NCBI RefSeq assembly: GCF_050467285.1 | Contig: NZ_JBCMUN010000009.1 | Span: forward strand, 186,001 to 250,000 | Length of the DNA stretch: 64,000 bases | Source of the DNA: Paenibacillus_E oryzisoli_A | GTDB taxonomy: Bacteria > Bacillota > Bacilli > Paenibacillales > NBRC-103111 | Reading direction: 5' to 3' | Shown here: positions 41,739 to 50,357 of the stretch, one piece after another | Layout: each line of letters begins with the position of its first letter | How positions within the stretch are numbered: the stretch's first letter is position 1 | Translations under genes and position numbers: made by a program | The notes under the pieces: generated by a model | Database searches by the model: none | The model's input: only the letters and a program-made list of their open reading frames with translations | Told to the model about the DNA's origin: nothing

Positions 41739-42608
41739 ATGACATTAACTCGTACCCCTTCTCCCCCCTATCCGGCACAACATCAGAATCGGCAGCCTGG
41801 CATCGAATCAGAGATGAATCCAAGACCTGTCTTCGATAACCCTAACTATATTGGCAGCGGCAAACTTAAGGACAAAGTGGCGATTATCACTGGAGGTGAC
41901 AGCGGACAAGGCAGAGCAATTGCGATTGCTTTCGCTAAAGAAGGTGCGCATGTCACTATCGTGTATTTGGATGAGCATGAGGACGCGAAGGAAACGAAGA
42001 TGATCGTTGAGCAGAAAGGTCGAAACTGTTTAACGATGGCGGGTGATATCGGGGACGAATCGTTTTGTAATCAGGTGGTCGCTCAGACCGTTGAGCATTT
42101 TGGTAAGCTGGATATATTAGTCAATAATGCCGCGGAGCAGCATGTGCAAGAGGATCTGGCGAATATTTCATCTGAACAGATGGAGCGAACGTTTCGAACA
42201 AACTTTTTCTCTATTTTTTATTTAAGTAAGGCAGCATTGCCACATATGAAGTCCGGTAGCACGATCATAAATGCAGCTTCTTTGACAGCGTATGAAGGCA
42301 ACGAACAGTTGATGGATTATTCCGCCACTAAAGGCGCCATCGTCGCATTCACACGTTCTCTTTCCAAATCGCTGCACAGCAAAGGAATCCGCGTCAATGG
42401 CGTCGTGCCTGGAACGATTTGGACGCCGCTAATCCCTGCATCTTTCCCGGCAGACCAAGTTGCGAATTGGGGAGCTAAAACACCATTGAAGCGCGCAGGT
42501 CAGCCATACGAAGTCGCTCCGTCCTATGTCTATTTAGCATCGGAAGATTCCTCTTATGTCTCAGGTCAATTCCTTCATGTTAACGGTGGCGTGATCATTA
42601 ACAGTTAA
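41739..42608 (+). CDS. SDR oxidoreductase (YhdF/YdaD-type)
   Basis: 289 residues. An extended N-terminus (PPYPAQHQNRQPGIESEM), a hallmark of the general-stress SDRs YhdF, YdaD and YhxC, is followed by the Rossmann motif TGGDSGQGRAIAIAFA, the NNAAEQ, INAASLT and YSATKG catalytic residues (Ser, Tyr, Lys), and PGTIWTPLIP. The motif reads SGQG where the family has SGIG. It starts with ATG after AAAGGAG. Third gene of the operon with the enolase- and TPP-type enzymes. Confidence 0.9.
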   Translation: MTLTRTPSPPYPAQHQNRQPGIESEMNPRPVFDNPNYIGSGKLKDKVAIITGGDSGQGRAIAIAFAKEGAHVTIVYLDEHEDAKETKMIVEQKGRNCLTMAGDIGDESFCNQVVAQTVEHFGKLDILVNNAAEQHVQEDLANISSEQMERTFRTNFFSIFYLSKAALPHMKSGSTIINAASLTAYEGNEQLMDYSATKGAIVAFTRSLSKSLHSKGIRVNGVVPGTIWTPLIPASFPADQVANWGAKTPLKRAGQPYEVAPSYVYLASEDSSYVSGQFLHVNGGVIINS

Positions 42609-42635
42609 TACTAAACCACCCGCAAAGCAGTAACC

Positions 42636-43034
42636 CTATGTGAAAAGTTTATAGCAGATACTTCCAAGCCAAATTGCTAGTACGATCCAGATTAAAATGA
42701 AGAATGCACCCGTCACCCAGTTTTTCGGCTTTCCATTCTTCCTGATTTCCTCCGCTTTATGCCTACACTCTTCAATGATAGGCTGTGGAATCAATCTGAG
42801 AGCGAGCGTAATTCCTAATGGAATGATGATTAAATCGTCGAGATAACCCAAAACGGGGATAAAATCCGGTATTAAATCAATCGGACTGAAAGCATAGGCG
42901 ACCACTAAAGCCGTAACCAACTTGGCATACCACGGGACTCTTGGATCCTTATAGGCCAAGAATAGAACGAAAACATTTCGTTTTATCTCTCTCGCCTTAT
43001 TCTTTACTTTCTCTAGTGCTTTCGCTACTCCCAT
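42636..43034 (-). CDS. YkvA (DUF1232) membrane protein
   Basis: 132 residues. The DUF1232 core is YKDPRVPWYAKLVTALVVAYAFSPIDLIPDFIPVLGYLDDLIIIPLGI, with the FSPIDLIPDFIP signature, followed by a C-terminal helix (GAFFILIWIVLAIWLGSI). The ATG at 43034 has GGAGGTAATT upstream. Function unknown; often found in single-gene units. Confidence 0.88.
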   Translation of the reverse strand: MGVAKALEKVKNKAREIKRNVFVLFLAYKDPRVPWYAKLVTALVVAYAFSPIDLIPDFIPVLGYLDDLIIIPLGITLALRLIPQPIIEECRHKAEEIRKNGKPKNWVTGAFFILIWIVLAIWLGSICYKLFT

Positions 43035-43096
43035 AATTACCTCCAATCCTATTAGGAATCTTCTTAAGCATCGCCAAAGCACAATCGCAGGTGTGT

Positions 43097-43122
43097 CCGC
43101 GTATTTGTCTGTAAATACGCGG
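43097..43122. terminator. Hairpin between the YkvA gene and the SUKH gene
   Basis: CCGCGTATTT/AAATACGCGG, perfect 10 bp stem with loop GTCTGT. It lies after the last gene of the dynamin-nuclease operon on the minus strand, though without a clear T-run. Confidence 0.5.
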
Positions 43123-43171
43123 ATCAGATGTCATTCTCGCTTGAAACTTTCAGATTGATTTTTCAGCCTCT

Positions 43172-43600
43172 TCAGTCGATCGCATACAGGCGGTTCACAA
43201 ACGCGGTAAACGACTCGCAAATGAAAGTGAGGTCACGCTCCGAACCTGCTTGTTCATGATCCCAGAACACAACGGCGGGATCGGATTCGCCTTGAAAAGC
43301 GAAACAAATATAGTTCCCCGCCGGATCGCTCATGAAAGGGACGACAGGCTGTGAGGTTTCCCTCAAGAGCCCCTGATAGGCACCATAGATCGTTTCTACA
43401 TCGTCTTTGTTAAAGGAGAGCAGTGTCTTGACCGCAAGCTCCTTCGCATGTCCCAGATCAAAGCAATTAGGCCGGGGTCTCCCCCCATTATAGGTTAACA
43501 CATGCGCCTTGAAATCGCTTGGAAATACGACGTTAAACGCCTTCTCAGCTTGTTCAATCGCTTCAGGGTCCTTTAATGCTTTACAAAATAACCATTCCAT
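43172..43600 (-). CDS. SUKH-family (SMI1/KNR4) immunity protein
   Basis: 142 residues. The SUKH pattern is evident: AEKAFNVVFPSDFKAHVLTYNGG near the front, VVPFMSDPAGNYICFAF in the middle, and FICESFTAFVNRL near the end. SUKH proteins are the commonest immunity partners of polymorphic toxins with nuclease domains. The ATG at 43600 is 20 bases past the end of the WHH nuclease gene; an upstream extension to 43639 exists but lacks a ribosome binding site. It is the last gene of the operon, so it should protect the host from the nuclease encoded just before it. Confidence 0.85.
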   Translation of the reverse strand: MEWLFCKALKDPEAIEQAEKAFNVVFPSDFKAHVLTYNGGRPRPNCFDLGHAKELAVKTLLSFNKDDVETIYGAYQGLLRETSQPVVPFMSDPAGNYICFAFQGESDPAVVFWDHEQAGSERDLTFICESFTAFVNRLYAID

Positions 43601-43620
43601 CCGTCGGTGCACTCCCTTTC

Positions 43621-44196
43621 CTAATATCCGCCGCCCCACAGGGAACGGCCGCCTGTATGCTTCGAAGCCAAATGGACTTGCGTATCTACGAGCTGCATTT
43701 TGCCCGGCTGTTCATGATGATGCCAGGTGTACCCGTCCGGGGTCTCGCCCATTTTCAATTGCTCTAATTGCTCGGGGGTAAATTTCTTCGCCAACTCGGG
43801 ATTCCGCTCGATTTGCGCCGCTACTTCTAGATTGCATGTCCGGAACTGGCGGACGTTGGAGGACAAGTACTGGTCTACGGGCAGCGTCGCCTCCGCAACA
43901 GGCTCGAATACCGGGAATACCCCTTCAATGGTGCGGTCCGGCAGTTCTACGGTGCTTCTTTCATACAACACGCCGACATCGTTGCGCTTGCCTTCCATAT
44001 CTTCCAGTATCGTCTTGATTTTCTCAATTGAACCTTGCTCAGAAACCTGATGAAAGGGCTTGTTCGCCGTTTCATAATCCTTCACGGTTTCCGGCTTCAC
44101 ACCTTCTGCGAAATAAGGGACATCGGAGCCGCCCTTATCCTTTGTTTCCTTTGCAGCCTCCTGCACGGCATCGATAAAAGCATTGATCATAGCCAA
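43621..44196 (-). CDS. WHH-type HNH/Endo VII nuclease toxin candidate
   Basis: 191 residues. The C-terminal 40 residues hold PDGYTWHHHEQPGKMQLVDTQVH, the WHH motif of the HNH/Endo VII superfamily toxins, with the catalytic His pair and a downstream His (HLASKHTGG). The first 150 residues are alpha-rich and unfamiliar, with no LXG, WXG100, RHS or signal peptide. The start is TTG 44196 with GGAAGG ten bases upstream, overlapping the end of the ATPase gene by ten bases. The SUKH gene follows, so this is a toxin/immunity pair in one operon. Its likely action is DNA or RNA cleavage. Confidence 0.82.
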   Translation of the reverse strand: MAMINAFIDAVQEAAKETKDKGGSDVPYFAEGVKPETVKDYETANKPFHQVSEQGSIEKIKTILEDMEGKRNDVGVLYERSTVELPDRTIEGVFPVFEPVAEATLPVDQYLSSNVRQFRTCNLEVAAQIERNPELAKKFTPEQLEQLKMGETPDGYTWHHHEQPGKMQLVDTQVHLASKHTGGRSLWGGGY

Positions 44197-47100
44197 GCAC
44201 CGCTTTCCTTCCTCTCGTGTTCAACCCACGCAAAGTAAAAATCTTTGAAGCCTTCGTCCTGCCTGGACTTTTCATAGAACAAGCACTGCACCACCGCCTG
44301 CTCATATTCCACGATTTGCTGCAAATTCGCGTAGCGGCGCAAGAAATGGCACATCAGCTCGCTGCAGTGTCTGAGATCTTTCGCCTCGCGAATCGCTTTG
44401 ATCGCTTTAGCCCCACCTGATAAGTGATACACGATCTTGGACAGGTCATCGAACCTTTCTTCTCGCCAAAGCTCCATTTCTCCTGCGTCCCGATAATGCC
44501 GGATATTGTTCTCCAGCTGCCATCTGGCTTTCTCATCCATACCGCTTTGGTGAAGCCAACCCAGCAGCGGCTCCGGATCGATCTGCTGCAGATCGACTCT
44601 GCGACCCTCGCTTACCCGCTGGCTGAGCAGCAGCATAAGGAGATTCCCTTTCATTTGCCGTTCCTTCGCCAGCTCCGCATGCGGATCGGCGCTATAGTGA
44701 TAGCTTTTCGCCAAAGAACGGTCGAACTCCTGGATTTGGCACAGCACCGGCTGCAGCCAATTGTTCTGGTAGACCACCGCGACGCCGGTTTTCAGCTTCG
44801 GAATCTCGTTCATCTGATCCTCATTCAGCGCCGCAGCTCTGCCAACTTCCTCGCGGTCCGAACCGTCAGGCAAGCGCAAAATGATTTTTGTATTCGTATT
44901 TCGAATGACGGAATTGTCTAGCATATTCGGCGCTTGGTCGGCGATAATGAAGCCCTCTCCGAACGTTCTCATCTCAGCGATCGCGTTCGTGATCATTTCG
45001 ATCGATTTGCCTCTCACGTTAGACCCTTCGGATGACTGCTCCATCGAGGTGCGGCGCAGCAGATGGTGCGCCTCCTCCAGCACGGTGACGTGCCTCAGCT
45101 CGCTATTCATCGCCAGCGGCTTCGACATGCGGTCCTCTTGCAGACGCATGAACAGGATGCCCATGAGCAGAGACTTCGTCTCGGCCGAACCGATGCGGCT
45201 CAAATCAATGATGCAGTTGCCGGTGAACAACTGCCCGTTATCGGTCTCCTGATCCGAGAACAGCTTGCCGATCAGCCCGTTGCTGAGCGATTTCACCCTT
45301 GTGACCAAGGCGCCGGTATAATTGCTTTTCAGCTCGGCGGCATAGGCGGAGTCCTCGATTACTTTGGGCAGCACGCGCAGCAGATCTTGAACTGACGGAT
45401 ATCTGTCCGGATGCAGCATATTTTCGGACAGTTCCAAATCCCAACCGATATCCTCGTATGTCTGCTCAATCGCATCTTTCAATATCGCGGGCATTGCCGC
45501 GTACAGAGGCCAACAGGCATTGAAAATATCGACTAATCGGTCAATATGCTCCAATACGTGAATCTGCTCGGGGAAGCGGAACGGATTCAGTTTAAAGATT
45601 GGCGTCACCGCAGGGTTTGTCCCGAATACGTGGACATCGTCCCGCCCGCCGAAGACTTCTTTATACTCCCCTTTGGCCGGTTCAATGACAAGGAACGGAA
45701 TTTTCTTCTGGTACAGCTCCGACAAGAGTGCGTAAATTGTGTTGGATTTGCCCGATCCCGTGGAGCCTGTAACGAAGGTGTGCATCGTCAAGCTGTTCAC
45801 GTCAATGCGGACAGGCGTGCTTTCCATCCGGCCCATATGAAAGATTTGACCCAGTGGAAGGGTCGCCCGCTCCCCAGCCCCGGTGTCGTGGGTGATGACA
45901 TCCCGGCCGAATTCAGCCGTTTCCAACACCGGCAGTCCGCTGACGGACTTGCGCGGCAGTCCCAGCTGGATGGCCAATTCTTTCCCGCTAAGCATGGAAC
46001 CCGGCGTTACATGAGGCAACGAAAGTCCGACATTAGCTTCAATATTGAAATATGGATGGCTCAATTTTTTCAAATATCCCGCTAATTCCTCTACGGAACG
46101 CGTATCTGCGTAATCCCATGTATTTATGTAGGAATTCTCGATAGCCGACTGCTCGCCGCGCATAATGCCTTTATACGTGCTTGCCGCCACTTTGGACGTC
46201 TGAATATTGTCCGATAAGAAATAGCAAGCGCAGTTCCACATGCCGAAATCTTCCGAACTTTTCATTCGCTCCAACTGCTGATCGATCTTCTCCAGCAAGC
46301 CTCCCAGCGCCTTGTTCTCCATTTGCAATTGGAGCGTGCGGCCTCTGCCTGTCGTCACGGTATCGGAAAGATTCTCGGTGGAGGACTCCGCATCCGATGT
46401 GCCTCTAGTGCTGCTCGAGCCTTCCGAAGACGAGCTGTTCACAGCCTCGGAGCTGCTGTTGCTGCGGCTGGTCGAATGTGTTCTGCCCGCGGACAAAATG
46501 AAGCTGAACCCGCCATTGGCGGAAGTGGACTTATTCAGCGACTCGGAATTCGTAACCGCTGTTCCGCTCGTATGGCTCTGCGTTTGCGCCAGGCTCTCGT
46601 TAATCGTGTGAGTCATCCCTTTACTGATGCCTTCCGTGACGCTCTGGGTGTCATTGGCGGAAAGCGTCACGGTCGATTTGGCGAAGGGAAGCATCGCCGA
46701 GTATAATGTTTCATACCCCTGCCGAATGTTGAGCAAATCCCTGTGCGACACCGGGTCCGCAATGAAGAAAGCGGAATACGCTTCGCCCTTCATCGCGTCG
46801 ATGAACTTCTCCAGTCCTTGCACAAACTTTGTTTTATCCTCATCCTTCAGTGAAGGGATGCCTGATACCGAGCTGATCACCTTATGATTGCGGCTGTCCG
46901 GCGTTTTCACCATCTGCTCGAGCATCGTCTCCAACTGCTGATTTCTTAACGGCAGCAGCTCGCTTCCGGGGAAATGCCCTTCGAAGCTCTTCTCCAGCGC
47001 TTCTTTCGCCGAAGACGCATGCGACTTGGGGTGGGTCGCTTTGACGCCCACGTACAGATTCGTCTGCGCCCCGTCGCTGTGCAGCAGAAGCAGAATGCTG

Positions 47101-47360
47101 CTGCCCATATCGCCGATTGCACTGTACACGGAGGTCAGCTTGTCTAGAAGATTTTCGTTCTTGTCGTATACAAGCTTGTTCACATGGAAAATGCGAAAAT
47201 GATCCCGGGCCGTCAGCTGGCTGATCTGCTCAGGAACAGGGATAATTTCATAGTCGGATAAACGGCTCAAATAATTTTTCTCAACAAACTCCTGCGACCG
47301 CATAAGCGCCTGGTCGAGCTCGTTCTCCTCGCGGACGTCTAGTTCATGCATCGGGTTCAT
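44187..47360 (-). CDS. HerA/FtsK-like P-loop ATPase with Ser-rich insert
   Basis: 1057 residues. About 530 N-terminal residues are unfamiliar and include a low-complexity Ser/Thr block (SRSNSSSEAVNSSSSEGSSS, around 300-340). The C-terminal half is a HerA/VirB4/FtsK-type motor with Walker A FVTGSTGSGKSNT (about 535), the PAKGEYK segment, Walker B HVTVLEEAHHLL (about 785), and the FGEGFIIADQAPNML sensor region. Such motors pump DNA or protein as hexamers. ATG at 47360 with AAAGGTG nine bases upstream. The operon neighbours are the dynamin pair, a tail-anchored protein and a WHH nuclease. No membrane helix was seen, so contact with the membrane would come through partners. Confidence 0.85.
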   Translation of the reverse strand: MNPMHELDVREENELDQALMRSQEFVEKNYLSRLSDYEIIPVPEQISQLTARDHFRIFHVNKLVYDKNENLLDKLTSVYSAIGDMGSSILLLLHSDGAQTNLYVGVKATHPKSHASSAKEALEKSFEGHFPGSELLPLRNQQLETMLEQMVKTPDSRNHKVISSVSGIPSLKDEDKTKFVQGLEKFIDAMKGEAYSAFFIADPVSHRDLLNIRQGYETLYSAMLPFAKSTVTLSANDTQSVTEGISKGMTHTINESLAQTQSHTSGTAVTNSESLNKSTSANGGFSFILSAGRTHSTSRSNSSSEAVNSSSSEGSSSTRGTSDAESSTENLSDTVTTGRGRTLQLQMENKALGGLLEKIDQQLERMKSSEDFGMWNCACYFLSDNIQTSKVAASTYKGIMRGEQSAIENSYINTWDYADTRSVEELAGYLKKLSHPYFNIEANVGLSLPHVTPGSMLSGKELAIQLGLPRKSVSGLPVLETAEFGRDVITHDTGAGERATLPLGQIFHMGRMESTPVRIDVNSLTMHTFVTGSTGSGKSNTIYALLSELYQKKIPFLVIEPAKGEYKEVFGGRDDVHVFGTNPAVTPIFKLNPFRFPEQIHVLEHIDRLVDIFNACWPLYAAMPAILKDAIEQTYEDIGWDLELSENMLHPDRYPSVQDLLRVLPKVIEDSAYAAELKSNYTGALVTRVKSLSNGLIGKLFSDQETDNGQLFTGNCIIDLSRIGSAETKSLLMGILFMRLQEDRMSKPLAMNSELRHVTVLEEAHHLLRRTSMEQSSEGSNVRGKSIEMITNAIAEMRTFGEGFIIADQAPNMLDNSVIRNTNTKIILRLPDGSDREEVGRAAALNEDQMNEIPKLKTGVAVVYQNNWLQPVLCQIQEFDRSLAKSYHYSADPHAELAKERQMKGNLLMLLLSQRVSEGRRVDLQQIDPEPLLGWLHQSGMDEKARWQLENNIRHYRDAGEMELWREERFDDLSKIVYHLSGGAKAIKAIREAKDLRHCSELMCHFLRRYANLQQIVEYEQAVVQCLFYEKSRQDEGFKDFYFAWVEHERKESGAWL

Positions 47361-47456
47361 TCGGCACTGCACCTTTCTTCTGATGTAATCGCTGTTCCCG
47401 TTTATACAACTGCAGGTTCTGTTCCTGCTGCTTCTCTGCGAAAGATGCCGCTGCGT

Positions 47457-48041
47457 CTAATTGTCGCTCGCGCACTTGGCCACTACCAAAATAATCGCGG
47501 CCACGATCAAGAGGACCCCGAGCCAGCGTTCCCAGCCCGTCGACCTCCCCAGCGACTTTTTTCCTGAGCTGCTCCATCCTGCCGCTCCTCTCGCCGAAGG
47601 GCGTACGCTGACCGAAGGCCGCGTATGGACTCGCGGACTCGCTTCGGGCTTACGCAGCGGCTCTCTGCGCTCAGTCTCCCGCGTCGCCCGGGGCTCGGCC
47701 GGCGCGCTCGATACGCGTGGAGCCGTGTACGTGTTCTTCGCATGCAGCTTTTTACCGACTGCCAGCATCTTCTCAAAACGCTCGCGGGAGAAGTTGAACT
47801 TGAATTGGGAGTGAAGAAGCCCCAAATAATCGTTGTTCCACTGTTCCTCGGGCGCGAACTCCCTTCCGTCATGCTCGTCCCACAGCTTGGTTACGCTGGC
47901 CTCAATATAAGCGACTGCTGCGCGAATCTCCTGTTCGGCTCCCGGGGAAGCAATCATCAGCGAGCTTAGGGTGATGCGGATTTGCCCCAGATCGCCTCCG
48001 TTTACGGCTTCCACTATGAATCGATCCACTGATTTTGTCAT
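47457..48041 (-). CDS. Tail-anchored protein of the dynamin operon
   Basis: 194 residues: an alpha-helical N-terminal domain (SVDRFIVEAVNGGDLGQIRI; EIRAAVAYIEASVTKLWDEHD) of about 110 residues. It is followed by a disordered Arg/Pro/Ser-rich linker, then a single C-terminal membrane helix (WLGVLLIVAAIILVVAKCA). The N-terminal domain therefore sits in the cytosol, bound to the membrane. No family is recognised. The ATG at 48041 follows AAAGGGGGATCG. It lies between the dynamin and the ATPase genes and could tether one of them to the membrane. Confidence 0.8.
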   Translation of the reverse strand: MTKSVDRFIVEAVNGGDLGQIRITLSSLMIASPGAEQEIRAAVAYIEASVTKLWDEHDGREFAPEEQWNNDYLGLLHSQFKFNFSRERFEKMLAVGKKLHAKNTYTAPRVSSAPAEPRATRETERREPLRKPEASPRVHTRPSVSVRPSARGAAGWSSSGKKSLGRSTGWERWLGVLLIVAAIILVVAKCASDN

Positions 48042-48063
48042 CCTTGCGATCCCCCTTTTCGTT

Positions 48064-50328
48064 TTAAATATCCAATATAGCGTCAAGCTTCCGGACGAAT
48101 TGGTCGAGCCACTGCTTTTTCTCCTCATTTTCGAGGATCTGCTGCTCCAGAAGCGCTGCATCCGAGGAAAGGCGTTTGACCTCCTGCACTTTATCCAGCA
48201 GAAGTTTTTCCAATTTTTCAATCTCGGCGATAAAGAATGCTTTCAGTTTGTTTTTTTCAGCTGCCACATGCTTTAATGCAGCGTTCATATTTTCAGACAA
48301 ACTGCTGCGAAGCGGTTGAATAAAAGATCCTCTAAGCTCATTTACATTGACGAACTGCTGATTTTCATAAACATCCTTGTAGTGGCCTTTAGACTGCCCC
48401 CACGTCCAAGGCTTGTACCATTTCTTCGAAGTATTCTCGACCCATTTCTCGCCGACCTTCACGTCTTCGTTAAATGTATGCCGTTCCAGCAGTTCGTCAG
48501 CATCCGGCAGATCGGAAACCATGAAACTAACGTCGCTCCACTGCAGTTTCGTCGAATTGGCGTCTCTCACGATGTTCTTGACGTATGTCTTGTATTCTTC
48601 CAGGTACGACTCGGCCTGCTGCTTCATCGAGCGTTTTACCATTTTCTCCAAGTCCGTCATGATATCGCTCTGTAAAGCCTCAATTTCTCCGGTCAGCTTG
48701 CGGATGATCGCTCCGGCTTTCGTTGCGGTAATTTTCTCATCGCTGAACTTTTGAGCCAGCGTAATGAATTTAGTTTCAATCTTTCTATCGATCGCTTCGA
48801 TGTGCGCTTGTTCGTTGAAATCTAGATTTTGAATACGCGATTTGAACGCCTTTGCCTTCTGTCCTTCGGTAATGTCTCGTTCGATCCGTTCCATCTCGTG
48901 ATGGATGTCTGCCCGTTTTTGTTCGTCTTGCAGCATTTTTTGATGTAGGTTCTGCATCATTTGCTGCTTTTCCAATATTTTGCGGAAGGAATTGACGGCA
49001 TTCGTAATTTTCGAAGTGACCGCATATTTCTCCAAATATTCGTTAATGGCCGATTCGATGGCCGGCAGACCCGAATGATAGAGTGCCTCCAGCAGCGTAT
49101 CGCCCTTCGCCTGCGCTTGCCGGATGCACGTGTTCAACTCGTCCTTCCGCTGCTTACTCAGAGGCGTGTACTGCGTCATATGCATACTCGGTTCCTCAGT
49201 AAACAAATTGTGACCGTTCAGCTTATTGCGCTGAGTCCGCGTCAACGGCTTTCCGTTCTTCTCCATGCGGATCAGCTTGGCCATTTCCGATGAAATAGGG
49301 TAAATATTCGGTTCTTCAATGTCGTGTTTCTTCAAGTAATTGGTCACATTCTGCAGCATTGACTCCACGTCCTCGCCCTTCTCGGGATCGAAAGCGTCCA
49401 CCTTATTCACAGCGAAAATGAAGCGGTCCTTGGACTGTTTGCCACCCACCTTCATCTGATCGGCGACAACGGACAGAAGCTGGTTATCGTCATCCGTCTG
49501 CAGCTGCGTAGCATTGAGGACGTACAGAATCATAGGCTTGTCTTCATCCTTCAACACGCCGAAGGTGTAGTCCTGATGCTTCTGGCTGGCGGAGTTGTTC
49601 GGCCCTGGCGTGTCCACAAGAACCAAGTTAATCTGATGAGATTTGATTTCCGGAAGCTCGGCCTCCATATAAATACGCGCTATTCGCTCATCCTCATTGT
49701 ACGAAGCCATCCTGTCAGGATCGACCGGCAGCATCGGCACGATTTCATTGCCGTCCTCATCCACGCATCTTGCGCGTTCCACGTCGATATTCTCCATATC
49801 TTTAATATTCACGATCTTCGCCGTGCAGGCCTCGTTTTTAAAAGGCATGACTTCTTTGCCGAGCATCGCGTTGATCAACGTGGACTTGCCCGAGCTCATC
49901 GTTGCGATCACGCTTATCTCAAATTCTGAATTCAACGCGCTTTCAAAGTTGCGTTTCACCCGCTCCGTCCTGAGATCTTCAAACGGGCCTTGTTGCATGT
50001 ATTCGACAAGCTCCGACAGCTCCTGGAACTTATCGTAGGTTTCCTTTGCCTTCAAGTGCTCGATTCGGACGCTCGCATTCTCTTTCCGGTTGTAAAGCTC
50101 GCACATTGCTTTCATATCCTCGAAATCGTGCGTCGTTCCGTAGAAACGAATCGATAATTGATCTTCGTTCAATTCTTCAACCAACATAGGAATCGCCTGA
50201 TCTACCCAAAGCTGCAGTCTCTCATTTCTGTATCTGCTTAAATTGCTGTGATCTTTAAGAGGCTGGTTGTCTATCAGAATTTCGGTTTCCAGCTTGAAAG
50301 GGTTGTAGTGGATATAGATTTCTGTCAT
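48064..50328 (-). CDS. Dynamin-family GTPase with long helical tail
   Basis: 754 residues. An N-terminal segment of about 130 residues precedes the G domain: G1 ATMSSGKST (about 142-150), G3 DTPGPNNS (about 236), G4 NKVD (about 306). The C-terminal 320 residues are largely helical and coiled-coil-like (KAFFIAEIEKLEKLLLDKVQE), as expected for the stalk of bacterial dynamins. Dynamins bend, fuse or guard membranes. No hydrophobic paddle is obvious by eye. ATG 50328 with AGGAGG at seven bases. Paired with the GTPase at 50358-51821, as in tandem bacterial dynamin systems. Confidence 0.88.
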   Translation of the reverse strand: MTEIYIHYNPFKLETEILIDNQPLKDHSNLSRYRNERLQLWVDQAIPMLVEELNEDQLSIRFYGTTHDFEDMKAMCELYNRKENASVRIEHLKAKETYDKFQELSELVEYMQQGPFEDLRTERVKRNFESALNSEFEISVIATMSSGKSTLINAMLGKEVMPFKNEACTAKIVNIKDMENIDVERARCVDEDGNEIVPMLPVDPDRMASYNEDERIARIYMEAELPEIKSHQINLVLVDTPGPNNSASQKHQDYTFGVLKDEDKPMILYVLNATQLQTDDDNQLLSVVADQMKVGGKQSKDRFIFAVNKVDAFDPEKGEDVESMLQNVTNYLKKHDIEEPNIYPISSEMAKLIRMEKNGKPLTRTQRNKLNGHNLFTEEPSMHMTQYTPLSKQRKDELNTCIRQAQAKGDTLLEALYHSGLPAIESAINEYLEKYAVTSKITNAVNSFRKILEKQQMMQNLHQKMLQDEQKRADIHHEMERIERDITEGQKAKAFKSRIQNLDFNEQAHIEAIDRKIETKFITLAQKFSDEKITATKAGAIIRKLTGEIEALQSDIMTDLEKMVKRSMKQQAESYLEEYKTYVKNIVRDANSTKLQWSDVSFMVSDLPDADELLERHTFNEDVKVGEKWVENTSKKWYKPWTWGQSKGHYKDVYENQQFVNVNELRGSFIQPLRSSLSENMNAALKHVAAEKNKLKAFFIAEIEKLEKLLLDKVQEVKRLSSDAALLEQQILENEEKKQWLDQFVRKLDAILDI

Positions 50329-50357
50329 TCATAAACCTCCTGGTCAACATCAAAAAT

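Noticed and set aside
42636..43034. Membership of the YkvA gene in the dynamin operon
   Set aside because: It is separated by 137 bases and a perfect hairpin (43097-43122), so it is likely a separate unit.
47344..47577. 77-codon minus-strand frame ending inside the HerA gene
   Set aside because: It mostly overlaps the tail-anchored protein gene in another frame and has no credible start, so it is taken as a shadow, although it does span the 96-base gap.
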